From contig NZ_JAUSUT010000001.1 of NCBI RefSeq assembly GCF_030814215.1, positions 5,952,001-6,016,000 of the forward strand: 64,000 nt of DNA, in the 5' to 3' direction. Positions within the stretch are counted from its first letter, which is position 1; each line of letters begins with the position of its first letter. Positions 27,771 through 36,052 of the stretch are shown here, piece after piece. The notes beneath the pieces are model-generated. The model ran no database searches, was not told the origin of the DNA, and saw only the letters and a list, made by a program, of their open reading frames with translations. This DNA is from Amycolatopsis thermophila. GTDB taxonomy: Bacteria > Actinomycetota > Actinomycetes > Mycobacteriales > Pseudonocardiaceae. The position numbers and the translations under genes are program-made.

Positions 27771-28463
27771 GTGGCTCTTCCCCTGTTGTCCCCCTTGGAC
27801 AATCCCGCGCACGCCGCCCTGACCGGTCCGCACGCGCACTTCGCCCAGTCGCACGGCCGCGCCGTCCGCTACGACCCGGCCGTCTCGCCGTGGGCGGCCA
27901 TGCCGGACGAAGCGGACGAAAGCATCTGGGCCGACCTGGCCGCGCTCGCCGGGCCGGGTGGCACGCTGTCCCTGCCCGGGCCCGCGCTGCCCCCGCCGCC
28001 GGGCTGGACCGTCGAGATGGACGTCCCGGGCGTGCAGATGGTGGCCGAGACCGTCGAGACCGCCCCGGACGACGAAGCGGTACAGCTGACCGCGGCCGAC
28101 GTGCCCGACATGCTCGCACTGGCCGAGCGGACGCGGCCGGGCCCGTTCCTGCCGCGCACGGTCGAACTCGGCACGTACCTGGGCTTCCGCCACGAGGGAC
28201 GCCTGATCGCGATGGCCGGGGAACGCATGCACCCGCCCGGGTGGACCGAGATCAGCGCCGTGTGCACCGACGCCGGGTTCCGCGGGCGTGGACTGGGCAC
28301 GCGGCTGGTGCTGGCGGTGGCGCACGGCATCGCGGCCCGCGGCGAAACCCCGTTCCTGCACGCGGCCGCGGCGAACACGAGCGCGATCCGCCTCTACGCC
28401 GCGCTCGGTTTCCGGCTGCGCCGGGACATCGACTTCGTGTCGGTGCGCGTGCCGCGGGCCTGA
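27771..28463 (+). CDS. GNAT-family N-acetyltransferase
   Basis: Acetyltransferase of 230 residues. The acetyl-CoA site is at residues about 165-195: ICAVCTDAGFRGRGLGTRLVLAVA in this region contains the R/Q-G-x-G-x-G/A motif (RGRGLGTRL), followed by the FLHAAAANTSAIRLYAALGF segment. The N-terminal 90 residues include an inactive second GNAT-like half. The GTG start at 27771 lies six bases after a TAACGT box (27759-27764), a leaderless arrangement. Divergent from the YbaB operon. Substrate unknown. Confidence 0.85.
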   Translation: MALPLLSPLDNPAHAALTGPHAHFAQSHGRAVRYDPAVSPWAAMPDEADESIWADLAALAGPGGTLSLPGPALPPPPGWTVEMDVPGVQMVAETVETAPDDEAVQLTAADVPDMLALAERTRPGPFLPRTVELGTYLGFRHEGRLIAMAGERMHPPGWTEISAVCTDAGFRGRGLGTRLVLAVAHGIAARGETPFLHAAAANTSAIRLYAALGFRLRRDIDFVSVRVPRA

Positions 28464-28640
28464 GACTCGCCCGATCGGGTTCCCGCGGCGGGGCGGGAGT
28501 GTCCCTTCCGGACCGCGGTTTCCCTGGCCCAGCGGCATTTCCCCCAGCCGCGTCACCGCCGGTGAACTGGTGCGACCCGTGTGACCTTGATTACCCTACG
28601 GGCAGAGACCAGGCCAGAAGGGCTGTCGGGGAGGAGAGTC

Positions 28641-29054
28641 ATGAGCCACCAGGCGCGCAACTCCACCGGTGCCGTGAGCACGGCCGTCCAGCGCGGGCCC
28701 CGGGTTCCCGTGCCGCGGGCCGCGCCGGGGGCCCTGCGCGTCGAGGTCTTCTGGCCGCTGCCCGGGATCGCCGTGCTGAAGGTCGCCGGCGACGTCGACG
28801 TGGCCACCGCCGCACCGCTGACACGCGCCCTGGACGAGCTGACCGCCCACCGGCCACGGGTCGCGGTGGTCGACCTGACCGGGGTGAGTTTCCTCGGGTC
28901 CGCGGGCCTGGCCGCGCTGGCGGGGGCGAGCGAGCGCACGGACGTGCGCGTGGTGGCGCCGACCCGGCACACGGCACGGCCGCTGTCGATCACCGGTCTC
29001 GACCAGCGCATGCCGGTCTACGGCAGCCGCGACGAGGCCCTCAGCTCCTGCTGA
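28641..29054 (+). CDS. STAS-domain anti-sigma factor antagonist
   Basis: Protein of 137 residues. After a 30-residue basic linker, a STAS domain begins (LRVEVFWPLPGIAVLKVAGDVDVATAAPL). The phosphorylatable Ser of SpoIIAA-type proteins is Ser87 in VSFLGSAGLAAL. It would bind an anti-sigma kinase and free a stress sigma factor. ATG at 28641 has GGAGAG upstream. Its 3' end overlaps by 14 bases the convergent HATPase-like gene, a possible partner. Confidence 0.82.
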   Translation: MSHQARNSTGAVSTAVQRGPRVPVPRAAPGALRVEVFWPLPGIAVLKVAGDVDVATAAPLTRALDELTAHRPRVAVVDLTGVSFLGSAGLAALAGASERTDVRVVAPTRHTARPLSITGLDQRMPVYGSRDEALSSC

Positions 29055-29409
29055 TCGCCCGCAGGTCGCGCTCCGCCCACAGGGTCCCGTCCGCGGTGTG
29101 CCCCCAGCGCGTGCTCACCGAGTCGAGCACCCGGGCGCCCAGGCCGAGATCCAGCCGTGGCGGCACGCCGGTGACCTCCACCCGCAGCACGCCGGCCGCG
29201 AACCGGAACAGCCGCACCTCGAACGGCGCGGTCCCGTGCTCGCAGGCCGCGCCGGCCAGCCCGTCGGCCAGCAGGAGCACGTCGACCACGACCGGCGGGG
29301 CGGCACCCGCCACCAGCTCGCGGACCCGCCGCCGCAGCGGCGCGAGCCCGCCCGGGCCGTCGAGCCGCACCCTCGTCGCCGGGGTGGTCGCGTCCAGTGC
29401 GTCCGACAA
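29041..29409 (-). CDS. HATPase-like anti-sigma regulatory protein
   Basis: Protein of 122 residues resembling the serine-kinase ATP-binding fold of RsbW/SpoIIAB: helix LAPLRRRVRELVAGA, strand-helix VVVDVLLLADGLAGAACEHG (Asn of the canonical N-box replaced by Asp-Gly), LFRFAAGVLRVEVTGVP, and the C-terminal G-rich LGARVLDSVSTRWG. Short and degenerate N and G boxes make kinase activity uncertain. It is convergent with the STAS gene and shares 14 bases with it. Confidence 0.7.
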   Translation of the reverse strand: MSDALDATTPATRVRLDGPGGLAPLRRRVRELVAGAAPPVVVDVLLLADGLAGAACEHGTAPFEVRLFRFAAGVLRVEVTGVPPRLDLGLGARVLDSVSTRWGHTADGTLWAERDLRAISRS

Positions 29410-29546
29410 GGGGCCTCCGCTGTGTGGTCAACGGCCGTCCAGGGTCGTGTTCGATCACACCCTGAACCGAATGAAATCACGCGGACGGGCCGCGCACAGC
29501 ACCCGCTCGGGTTCATCGCACCACCCGGATGGCGGAAGATCGGAGG

Positions 29547-31550
29547 TCAGGCGGGGGCGGGCGGCTCCGGATCGGGCGGCCCGAGCGCGGCGTCGATCGC
29601 GGCCTCGACGATCGACTCCATCGTCGCCAGGTAGGTCGCGCCGACGTGGTTGTCGTCGAGGTAGACCAGCACGTTGCCGATCACCGGCGGGCACACCGCC
29701 TCGTCGCAGTAGTAGTCGCTGAAGTCCAGGAACGACACGTTGGGCGGGACGTCGTCGAGGAAGCGGTACGGCGGGTCGTCCGGGTAGAAGTCGGCGCGCG
29801 GCGGGTTGCACTCCGGGGCGTCGGCGCCGCGCAGCTCGGCGCATTCGGAGGGCGCGTAGTCGTAGCGGGGGTTGTCGCGCGCCGCGAGCACCGGGATGCC
29901 GGCCGACTCGATCTTGCGCCACTGCTCGACGTACCCGGGCGGCGTCCGCTCGGTGAGGCCGGCGCGGACGTCGCGGGTGGCCATGGTGAACACCGCGTCC
30001 GGCCGCAGGTCCAGGATCTCGTCCAGGGCGGCGGCGTTCCAGTCGCGGCAGGCCTGGTCGTCCGGGTCGATCTCGGACTCGGTGGAGAACGGGCAGCTGC
30101 CGCGCGACATGACGACCAGCTGCCAGTTGCGCCGCTGCGCGATCGGTTCGAGCGCCGCGACGAACTGCGTGGGGTGCGAGTCGCCGACGACGACGAGGGT
30201 CTTCTCCGGCGGGCCGTCCGGTGTCGTGGTGCACACCTTCAGTTCCGCGCCGCGCGGTGACTCGGTGCAGTTGTCGATCCAGGCCCAGTCGGCGGGCAGC
30301 GCGACCGGTGACGGCACCGGGGTCACCTCGTCCGCGCCGCGGTAGACGAACCCGGGCGTGCGGGCCAGCGCGCCGGGGTGGTCGCGGTCGCCCGCCGCGG
30401 TCACCTCCGTCCGCGAGACGCCCGCGATCCGCCAGGCGCCCGCGGCGGCGAGCACCGGGATCATCGCGAGCACGGCGAACCGGTAGGCGCCGCGCACCGG
30501 TAGTCCCGACCGGCGGACCGGGGACTCGATCAGGTGGTGGGTCGCCACGGACAGCGCCAGCGCGATCGCGATGACGGCGGCGCCGCCGAGGGGCCCGACC
30601 TCGCCGCGGCCGCGGTGGACGAGGTAGAGCACCAGCACGGGCCAGTGCCACAGGTAGAGGGAGAAGCTGAGCCTGCCCAGGTAGGCCAGCGGCCGGGTGG
30701 TCAGCAGCCGGTCGGCGGCCACCGCGCTGCCGGTCGTGCCGGCCAGCAGCCCCATCGCGGCCGAGGCGACCGGCCACAGCGCGGCGTAACCGGGGAACAC
30801 CGTGCCGACCTGCAGGACGAGCCCGCACGCGACCAGCCCGGCGACGCCGAGCCAGCCGAGCGCGATCCGCAGCGCGCGCGGCAGCGTGACCGCGTCGATC
30901 ACGAGGGCGAGCAGGCCGCCGAGCGCGAACTCCCACACCCTGGTGAGCGACGAGAAGTAGGCCAGCGGCTGGTTCTCGGCGGTCAGCCACACCGAGTACG
31001 TCAGCGACGCCGCGGCGACGACCGCCAGCGTGCCGGTGAGCGCCACGCGCAGGCGTCCCCGCGCCAGGGCCGCCACCGCGGCCACCAGGAGCGGCCAGAC
31101 GACGTAGAACTGGCCCTGGATGGCGAGCGACCAGAAGTGCTGCACCAGGCTGGCGTCGGCGTGCCGGGCGAAGTAGTCGGCCGAGTCCGCCGCCAGCTGC
31201 CAGTTCTCCAGGTACAGCGCGGCGGCGAAGACCTCGCGGATGGTGCCGGGCCAGCGGCTCTGCGGCAGCACGAGCGCGCCGGCGACGACCACCACCAGCA
31301 GCACCGTGAGCGTGGCCGGGAACAGCCTCGTGATCATCCGCGCCCACAGCGGCCTGAACTCGACGCGCCCGCGCAGGCCCGCGCGGAAGAGCTGGCCGGT
31401 GATGAGGAACCCGGTGAGGAAGAAGAACACGTCGACGCCGCCGGAGATCCGGCCGAGCCACACGTGGTAGACGACGACCAGGACGCAGGCGAGGGCGCGC
31501 AGGCCTTCGATCTCGGGGCGGAACCGGGTGCGCGGTGGCGTCTGGCTCAT
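29547..31550 (-). CDS. OafA/YrhL-type acyltransferase fused to SGNH domain
   Basis: Membrane O-acyltransferase of 667 residues. Residues 1-380 form the Acyltransferase-3 domain with about ten helices (RPEIEGLRALACVLVVVYH carries the conserved R-H pair). Residues about 430-660 form a periplasmic SGNH hydrolase-like domain: block I LVVVGDSHPTQFV, block III-like asparagine region, and the final DDNHVGATY with the D-x-x-H pair. It should move acetyl groups onto a cell-envelope glycan. ATG 31550 is used because AAAGGTG precedes it by about six bases. Single gene. Confidence 0.88.
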   Translation of the reverse strand: MSQTPPRTRFRPEIEGLRALACVLVVVYHVWLGRISGGVDVFFFLTGFLITGQLFRAGLRGRVEFRPLWARMITRLFPATLTVLLVVVVAGALVLPQSRWPGTIREVFAAALYLENWQLAADSADYFARHADASLVQHFWSLAIQGQFYVVWPLLVAAVAALARGRLRVALTGTLAVVAAASLTYSVWLTAENQPLAYFSSLTRVWEFALGGLLALVIDAVTLPRALRIALGWLGVAGLVACGLVLQVGTVFPGYAALWPVASAAMGLLAGTTGSAVAADRLLTTRPLAYLGRLSFSLYLWHWPVLVLYLVHRGRGEVGPLGGAAVIAIALALSVATHHLIESPVRRSGLPVRGAYRFAVLAMIPVLAAAGAWRIAGVSRTEVTAAGDRDHPGALARTPGFVYRGADEVTPVPSPVALPADWAWIDNCTESPRGAELKVCTTTPDGPPEKTLVVVGDSHPTQFVAALEPIAQRRNWQLVVMSRGSCPFSTESEIDPDDQACRDWNAAALDEILDLRPDAVFTMATRDVRAGLTERTPPGYVEQWRKIESAGIPVLAARDNPRYDYAPSECAELRGADAPECNPPRADFYPDDPPYRFLDDVPPNVSFLDFSDYYCDEAVCPPVIGNVLVYLDDNHVGATYLATMESIVEAAIDAALGPPDPEPPAPA

Positions 31551-31629
31551 CGTCACCTTTCCCGATCGGCGTTCCCGGCGGGATCGAGATTACCGATCGT
31601 CCCCGCGGGGTCCGGTTAGGGTCGGGAGG

Positions 31630-32202
31630 ATGGACATCGATCTCCGGGATTTCGAGCGGGTCGCGATCCCGCTCGACGGGCGGCGCGCCGCGGCCGTCGC
31701 CATCGTCGTGTCCGGCGCGGATCCGGCGATCTGGCTGACCCGGCGGGCGAGCGGCATGCGGGCCCATCCGGGGCAGTTCGCGCTGCCCGGGGGCCGCCTG
31801 GACGCGGGCGAGGACGCGGTCGCCGCCGCCCTGCGCGAACTGGCGGAGGAACTGGGCGTGACCGCGAGCCGCGATGAGTGCGTCGGCCTGCTCGACGACT
31901 ACCCGACGCGGTCCGGCTACGTGATCACGCCGGTGGTGGTGCGGCTCGGCGGGACACCGCGGCTGCGGCCCAACCCGGCGGAGGTCGCGCACGTGGACGT
32001 GATCCCGGTGCGGGACCTCGCGGTGGAGCCGCGGTTCCTGACGATCCCCGAGTCGGACCGGCCGGTGATCCAGCTGCCGCTGGTCGGGCATCTCGTGCAC
32101 GCCCCGACCGCGGCCGTGCTGTACCAGTTCCGCGAGGCGGCGCTCTACGGCCGCACGACGCGCGTCGCGCACCTCGAGCAGCCGGTCTTCGCGTGGCGGT
32201 GA
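31630..32202 (+). CDS. Nudix hydrolase (CoA pyrophosphatase-like)
   Basis: Hydrolase of 190 residues. The Nudix box GGRLDAGEDAVAAALRELAEELG matches G-x5-E-x7-R-E-x2-E-E-x-G and lies at about residues 57-79. The preceding RASGMRAHPGQFALPGGR resembles the CoA-pyrophosphatase (NudL) signature. ATG 31630 lies seven bases after a TAGGGT box at 31617-31622, so a leaderless mRNA is likely. Divergent from the acyltransferase. Confidence 0.85.
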   Translation: MDIDLRDFERVAIPLDGRRAAAVAIVVSGADPAIWLTRRASGMRAHPGQFALPGGRLDAGEDAVAAALRELAEELGVTASRDECVGLLDDYPTRSGYVITPVVVRLGGTPRLRPNPAEVAHVDVIPVRDLAVEPRFLTIPESDRPVIQLPLVGHLVHAPTAAVLYQFREAALYGRTTRVAHLEQPVFAWR

Positions 32203-32315
32203 GCTCCTCGATGGCCCGGGGGCCGCTCGGCTGCCCTGCGGTCCCCCGTCGCGTTACGGCCGTGGGGGTGGCGAGGCCGTGCCCAGGTGGGGTGGGCGGT
32301 CGGCCCCGACGCCGG

Positions 32316-32800
32316 GCGCTCACCTGGCGGGGCCGGAGCCGGGCGCGGTACCCGCCCGACCGTCGGACCTCAGCCGCGCTGGGCCGATTGCCCCGCCGCG
32401 CTGGGGCCGTACGGGTGCCCCGGCCTCTGACGTCGCGGGTGCGTGCCCACGCCGCCCACCGAGCCGATCCACGGAACACTTCCCCACCGGGGGAACCTGA
32501 CAGAGTCCACGCGCTCCCCTGATGAGGCCCGAGCCGGGCGGAGTGTCCACCGGCCGCCGGACCTCAGCCGCGCCGGGCCGGTGGCGCCGGGACCGCACGG
32601 GTGCCCCCGCCCTCTGGCGTCGCGGGCGGGGTGCGTGCCCACGCCGCCCACCGAGCCGACCCACCGAGCCGATCCACGGAACACTTCCCCACCAGGGGAA
32701 CCCGAGAGTCCGCGCGCTCACCTGGCGAGGCGGGCGCGATACCCGCTCGGCCGCCGGACCTCAGCCGCGCTGGGCTGATTGCCCCGCGGCGTCCGGTGTC
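32316..32800. repeat. Imperfect tandem repeat, about 200-bp unit, 2.4 copies, intergenic
   Basis: Units start at 32316, 32511 and 32714 (lengths 195 and 203, then a partial of about 85). Shared blocks include CGGACCTCAGCCGCGC, GCGTGCCCACGCCGCCCACCGAGC, GATCCACGGAACACTTCCCC. Units 1 and 2 each carry a small hairpin with TTCCCC and GGGGAA arms (32480-32495 and 32685-32700) whose 4-base loop differs. Copies have diverged by several substitutions and short indels. The region has no credible gene on either strand, except that the last unit overlaps the end of the small ORF at 32761. Confidence 0.8.
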
Positions 32801-32931
32801 TCCGCGCCGGCCTCGCGCACTCGCCACTTGTCCAGGCCCCCGCCGAGCCGGTCGGCGTAGTGCTCGGCCGCCGCCTGCGTCGGGAACCGGATCTCCTGTG
32901 CGCGCGAGACGTGCGTGATCTTGTAGGCCAT
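32761..32931 (-). CDS. Small hypothetical protein (56 aa)
   Basis: ATG at 32931 with GGGGAG upstream opens MAYKITHVSRAQEIRFPTQA followed by AAEHYADRLGGGLDKWRVRE and a short Ala/Gln tail. Coding bias is good and the sequence is a plausible small alpha/beta domain without membrane segments. The stop falls inside the third unit of the adjacent tandem repeat, so the end may have been altered by it. Family not recognised. Confidence 0.65.
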   Translation of the reverse strand: MAYKITHVSRAQEIRFPTQAAAEHYADRLGGGLDKWRVREAGAETPDAAGQSAQRG

Positions 32932-33175
32932 CGCCACTCCCCTGCCCCTGTCGTACTCAATCGCGGCCCGTCACTCCCCGACCGGCCGCGTCGAACACTA
33001 GAACACCTGTTCGAGGGCACGCAAGGCGACACGCCGGGGATCACCGGGGAATTTTCAGAAGTCCATTGTGGACAGCCGGATCGGGTGACGTGGCACGGGG
33101 TGTCACCCCGGGCCGGACCGGGCGGCGGCACGGCCGTGCGCGGGCCGCGGAACGAACCTCGGCGCGGGCACAGCA

Positions 33176-34468
33176 TCAACCACCGTCGACCCGGACCGGC
33201 ACCAGATGCGCCCGGAACCAGTCCCGGGCCGCGCACGCCGCCTCCGCCAGCACCCCGGGCTCCTCGAACAGCCCCGTCGCCCCGGGCACCGCCACCAGGT
33301 GCGCCTCCCCGCGCAGCTGCGCCCGCGCCTTCCGGTTCACCTCCAGCACCTCGGAGTCGCGCGCGCCCGCGATGAGCATCGTCGGCGCCCGCACCCATCC
33401 GAGCCGTTTCGCCGCCAGGTCCGGCCGCCCACCGCGCGCGACGACCGCCGCCACCTCGACCCGGTAGTCCGTCGCCGCCCACAGCGCGGCCGCGGCTCCC
33501 GTCCCGGTGCCGAAGTAGCCGACCGGCAGCCCGGTGCGCCGCCGCACCCAGCGGGTCACCTCGACGAGCCGGTTGGCCAGCAGTTCGACGGCGAACACGC
33601 GTGCCCGGTCGGCCTCCTCGCTCGGGGTCAGCAGGTCCACCAGGAGGGTGGCGATGCCGGCCTGGTGCAGGACGTCGGCGGCCGAGCGGGCGCGCGCGCT
33701 GTACCGCCCGCTGCTGCCGCCGTGCGCGAACACGACGATCCCGGCCGGCCGCTCCGGCATGGTGAGCCGCCCGGCCAGCGGCACGGCACCGGCGAACACG
33801 GTGACCTCCTCGTCGCCGGAGCCCGGGTCGGGTTCCCCGGCCTCACCCGCGAGCAGCCGTGCCACCTCCTCGTCCGGGGTCTGCGCGAAGTCGTCGTACC
33901 ACTGGCCCACGGCGGTGAACGCCGACGGACACTCCAGGCACACCAGCTCGTCGGCGTCCTGCCGCAGCGCTTCGAGCGCCTGCCGCGACCCGACCGGCAC
34001 CGCGAGCACGACGTGCGCCGCCCCGTCCGCCCGCGCAGCCTCCACCGCGACGCGCGCGCTGGCCCCGGTCGCGGCGCCGTCGTCGACGACGATCGCGGTC
34101 CGGCCGGCCAGCGGCAGCCGCGTCCCCCGCGCCCGGAACCGCGCCGCGCGACGGTCCAATTCGGACCGTTCCACGGACTCGATGCGCGCCAGCTCGGCCT
34201 CGTCGATCCCGAAACGCCGCACCAGGTCCCGGTCGACCACGCGCAGCCCGCCCTCGCCGACGGCGCCCAGGCCGAGTTCCGGCTGGAACGGCACCCCGAG
34301 CTTGCGCACCAGGATCACGTCCAGCGGCGCCCCGAGCGCGCGGGCCACCTCGTAGGCCACCGGCACACCCCCGCGCGGCAGCCCGAGCACGACGACGTCC
34401 CTGCCTCGCCACCGGTCCAGTCGCGCCCCGAGGCGGCGACCGGCGTCCCTCCGGTCGGTGAACGGCAT
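33176..34468 (-). CDS. Phosphoribosyltransferase-alpha/beta-hydrolase fusion
   Basis: Protein of 430 residues. Residues 1-210 form a type I PRTase: N-terminal GLPRGGVPVAYEVARAL, the DVILVRKLGVP loop, and the PRPP motif TAIVVDDGAATGASA near residue 127. Residues 220-425 form a dienelactone-hydrolase-like fold. The nucleophile elbow reads GYFGTGTGAAAAL, where the family norm is G-A-S-T-G; the serine is replaced by Gly. The later Asp (GARDSEVL) and a final His seat (which reads GATGLFEEP in place of G-x-x-H) are also altered. The hydrolase half is therefore probably inactive and may bind or regulate. Confidence 0.85.
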   Translation of the reverse strand: MPFTDRRDAGRRLGARLDRWRGRDVVVLGLPRGGVPVAYEVARALGAPLDVILVRKLGVPFQPELGLGAVGEGGLRVVDRDLVRRFGIDEAELARIESVERSELDRRAARFRARGTRLPLAGRTAIVVDDGAATGASARVAVEAARADGAAHVVLAVPVGSRQALEALRQDADELVCLECPSAFTAVGQWYDDFAQTPDEEVARLLAGEAGEPDPGSGDEEVTVFAGAVPLAGRLTMPERPAGIVVFAHGGSSGRYSARARSAADVLHQAGIATLLVDLLTPSEEADRARVFAVELLANRLVEVTRWVRRRTGLPVGYFGTGTGAAAALWAATDYRVEVAAVVARGGRPDLAAKRLGWVRAPTMLIAGARDSEVLEVNRKARAQLRGEAHLVAVPGATGLFEEPGVLAEAACAARDWFRAHLVPVRVDGG

Positions 34469-34643
34469 CGGAGTACCTCCTCCGCGAAGTTCTCCGGCGA
34501 CCGTATCCGCGGCACCGGCCCGCGGCGAGGGTCATTGGGCCTCACTGGGCCGAACGGCCCCACGATGACGGCCGGGCACCGAGCGTGGCCGCGGTGAGAT
34601 CCGCACCGCGATCATGCGCCGGTTCGGCCGTTAGAGTGGTGGT

Positions 34644-35975
34644 GTGGACACGGTTGTGGCCGCCGGTGGCGGCAAGCTCCGGGGATTCGTCACCGGCGAC
34701 GGCCTGGCGGAGTTCCGGGGCATCCCGTTCGCCCGCGCGGCACGGTTCGCCCCGCCGGAGCCGGCCGAGCCGTGGACGGGAGTCCGCGACGCCACCCGGC
34801 ACGGTCCGGTCAGCCCGCAGCCGCCGGTGCGGCCGGACGGCGTCATGGGCGTGCCGCGGGACGTGCCCGGCCAGGACGAGGACTGTCTCAACCTGACGGT
34901 GCTCACGCCCGCGGCGGACGACCGGCGCCGGCCGGTCCTGGTGTGGCTGCACGGTGGCGCCTACGTCACGGGGGCCGGGTCGTTCGGGTTCTACGGCGGA
35001 CACCGGCTGGCCCGCGAGGGCGACGTGGTGTTCGTGGCCCCCAACTACCGGCTCGGCGCGCTCGGGTACCTGCGCCTGCCCGGGGTCTCACCCGGCAACC
35101 TGGGCCTGCTCGACCAGCTCGCCGCGTTGCGGTGGGTGCGGGACAACGCCGCGGCCTTCGGCGGCGATCCGGACGACGTCACCGTGTTCGGCCAGTCGGC
35201 CGGGGCGCACTCCATCGCATGCCTGATGGCACTTCCGCAGGCGCGCGGGCTGTTCCGCCGCGCGATCCTGCAGAGCGCACCGCTCGGGCTGCGGCTGGCC
35301 GGCGCGCGCACGACGGCTCGCACCGCGCGGCTGTTCACCACGTCACTGGGCCGCGATCCGCGGACGGCGCCGGTGGCGGACATCCTCCGCGCGCAGGCCG
35401 AGACCATCGTGAAGGCGGGCGGGCCGGGCGGGTTGTACTCGGTGCCGCCGTTCAGCCCCGCCGCCGACGCCCCTCCCCTGCCGGGCGTCGCGCAGTGGCT
35501 GTCGCAGCGGGCCCGGTTCGCGCCGGAGGTCGACGTGATGATCGGGACGACCGCGGCGGAGATGAACTCGTTCCTCACCGGCAAGCCCGGGATCGCCCAG
35601 CTGGAGCGGTTCCCGGTCACGGCGCGCGGGATGGACGCGGTGAAGGCCGGCATCACGCGGTGGATGTTCGGCGGGCCGTCCCGCGCGTTCGCCGACCAGC
35701 TCGCGGCGCGGGGCGGGCGCGTGTACAGCTACGTGTTCGACTGGGGCGCGCCGGAATCCCCGTACGGGGCGGGGCACTGCGTGGACCTGCCGTTCCTCCT
35801 CGGGGACGAGTCCGCCTGGCGCGAGGCCCCGATGCTGGCCGGCGCGGACTGGACATCGCTGGACGAGATGGGCCGGGAACTGCGGGCGGCCTGGCTGTCG
35901 TTCGCCCGCACGGGCACGCCGTCACCCGAATGGCCGCACCACGCCCCCAAGCTGGCGCCGCACCGCCTGCCCTGA
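34644..35975 (+). CDS. Type-B carboxylesterase
   Basis: Esterase of 443 residues. It has the oxyanion HGG in VLVWLHGGAYVTGAG, EDCLNLTVLTP, and the nucleophile in VTVFGQSAGAHS. The acid is likely the Glu of AEMNSF and the His that of GAGHCVDLPF. No signal peptide, so intracellular. GTG 34644 lies six bases after a TAGAGT box at 34632-34637, fitting a leaderless transcript. Natural substrate not predictable. The C-terminus is shorter than in p-nitrobenzyl esterases. Single gene. Confidence 0.87.
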   Translation: MDTVVAAGGGKLRGFVTGDGLAEFRGIPFARAARFAPPEPAEPWTGVRDATRHGPVSPQPPVRPDGVMGVPRDVPGQDEDCLNLTVLTPAADDRRRPVLVWLHGGAYVTGAGSFGFYGGHRLAREGDVVFVAPNYRLGALGYLRLPGVSPGNLGLLDQLAALRWVRDNAAAFGGDPDDVTVFGQSAGAHSIACLMALPQARGLFRRAILQSAPLGLRLAGARTTARTARLFTTSLGRDPRTAPVADILRAQAETIVKAGGPGGLYSVPPFSPAADAPPLPGVAQWLSQRARFAPEVDVMIGTTAAEMNSFLTGKPGIAQLERFPVTARGMDAVKAGITRWMFGGPSRAFADQLAARGGRVYSYVFDWGAPESPYGAGHCVDLPFLLGDESAWREAPMLAGADWTSLDEMGRELRAAWLSFARTGTPSPEWPHHAPKLAPHRLP

Positions 35976-36052
35976 TCCTGGGTGCCGGCGCCCTGCCCCC
36001 AGGTGCCGGACGCGGCTCACGCGCCCGGCGGCCCGCAGCCGGGTGGCCTACG

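Noticed and set aside
32316..32800. Possible CRISPR array
   Set aside because: The units are about 200 bp with diverged sequence, and there are no short repeats with spacers and no cas genes nearby.
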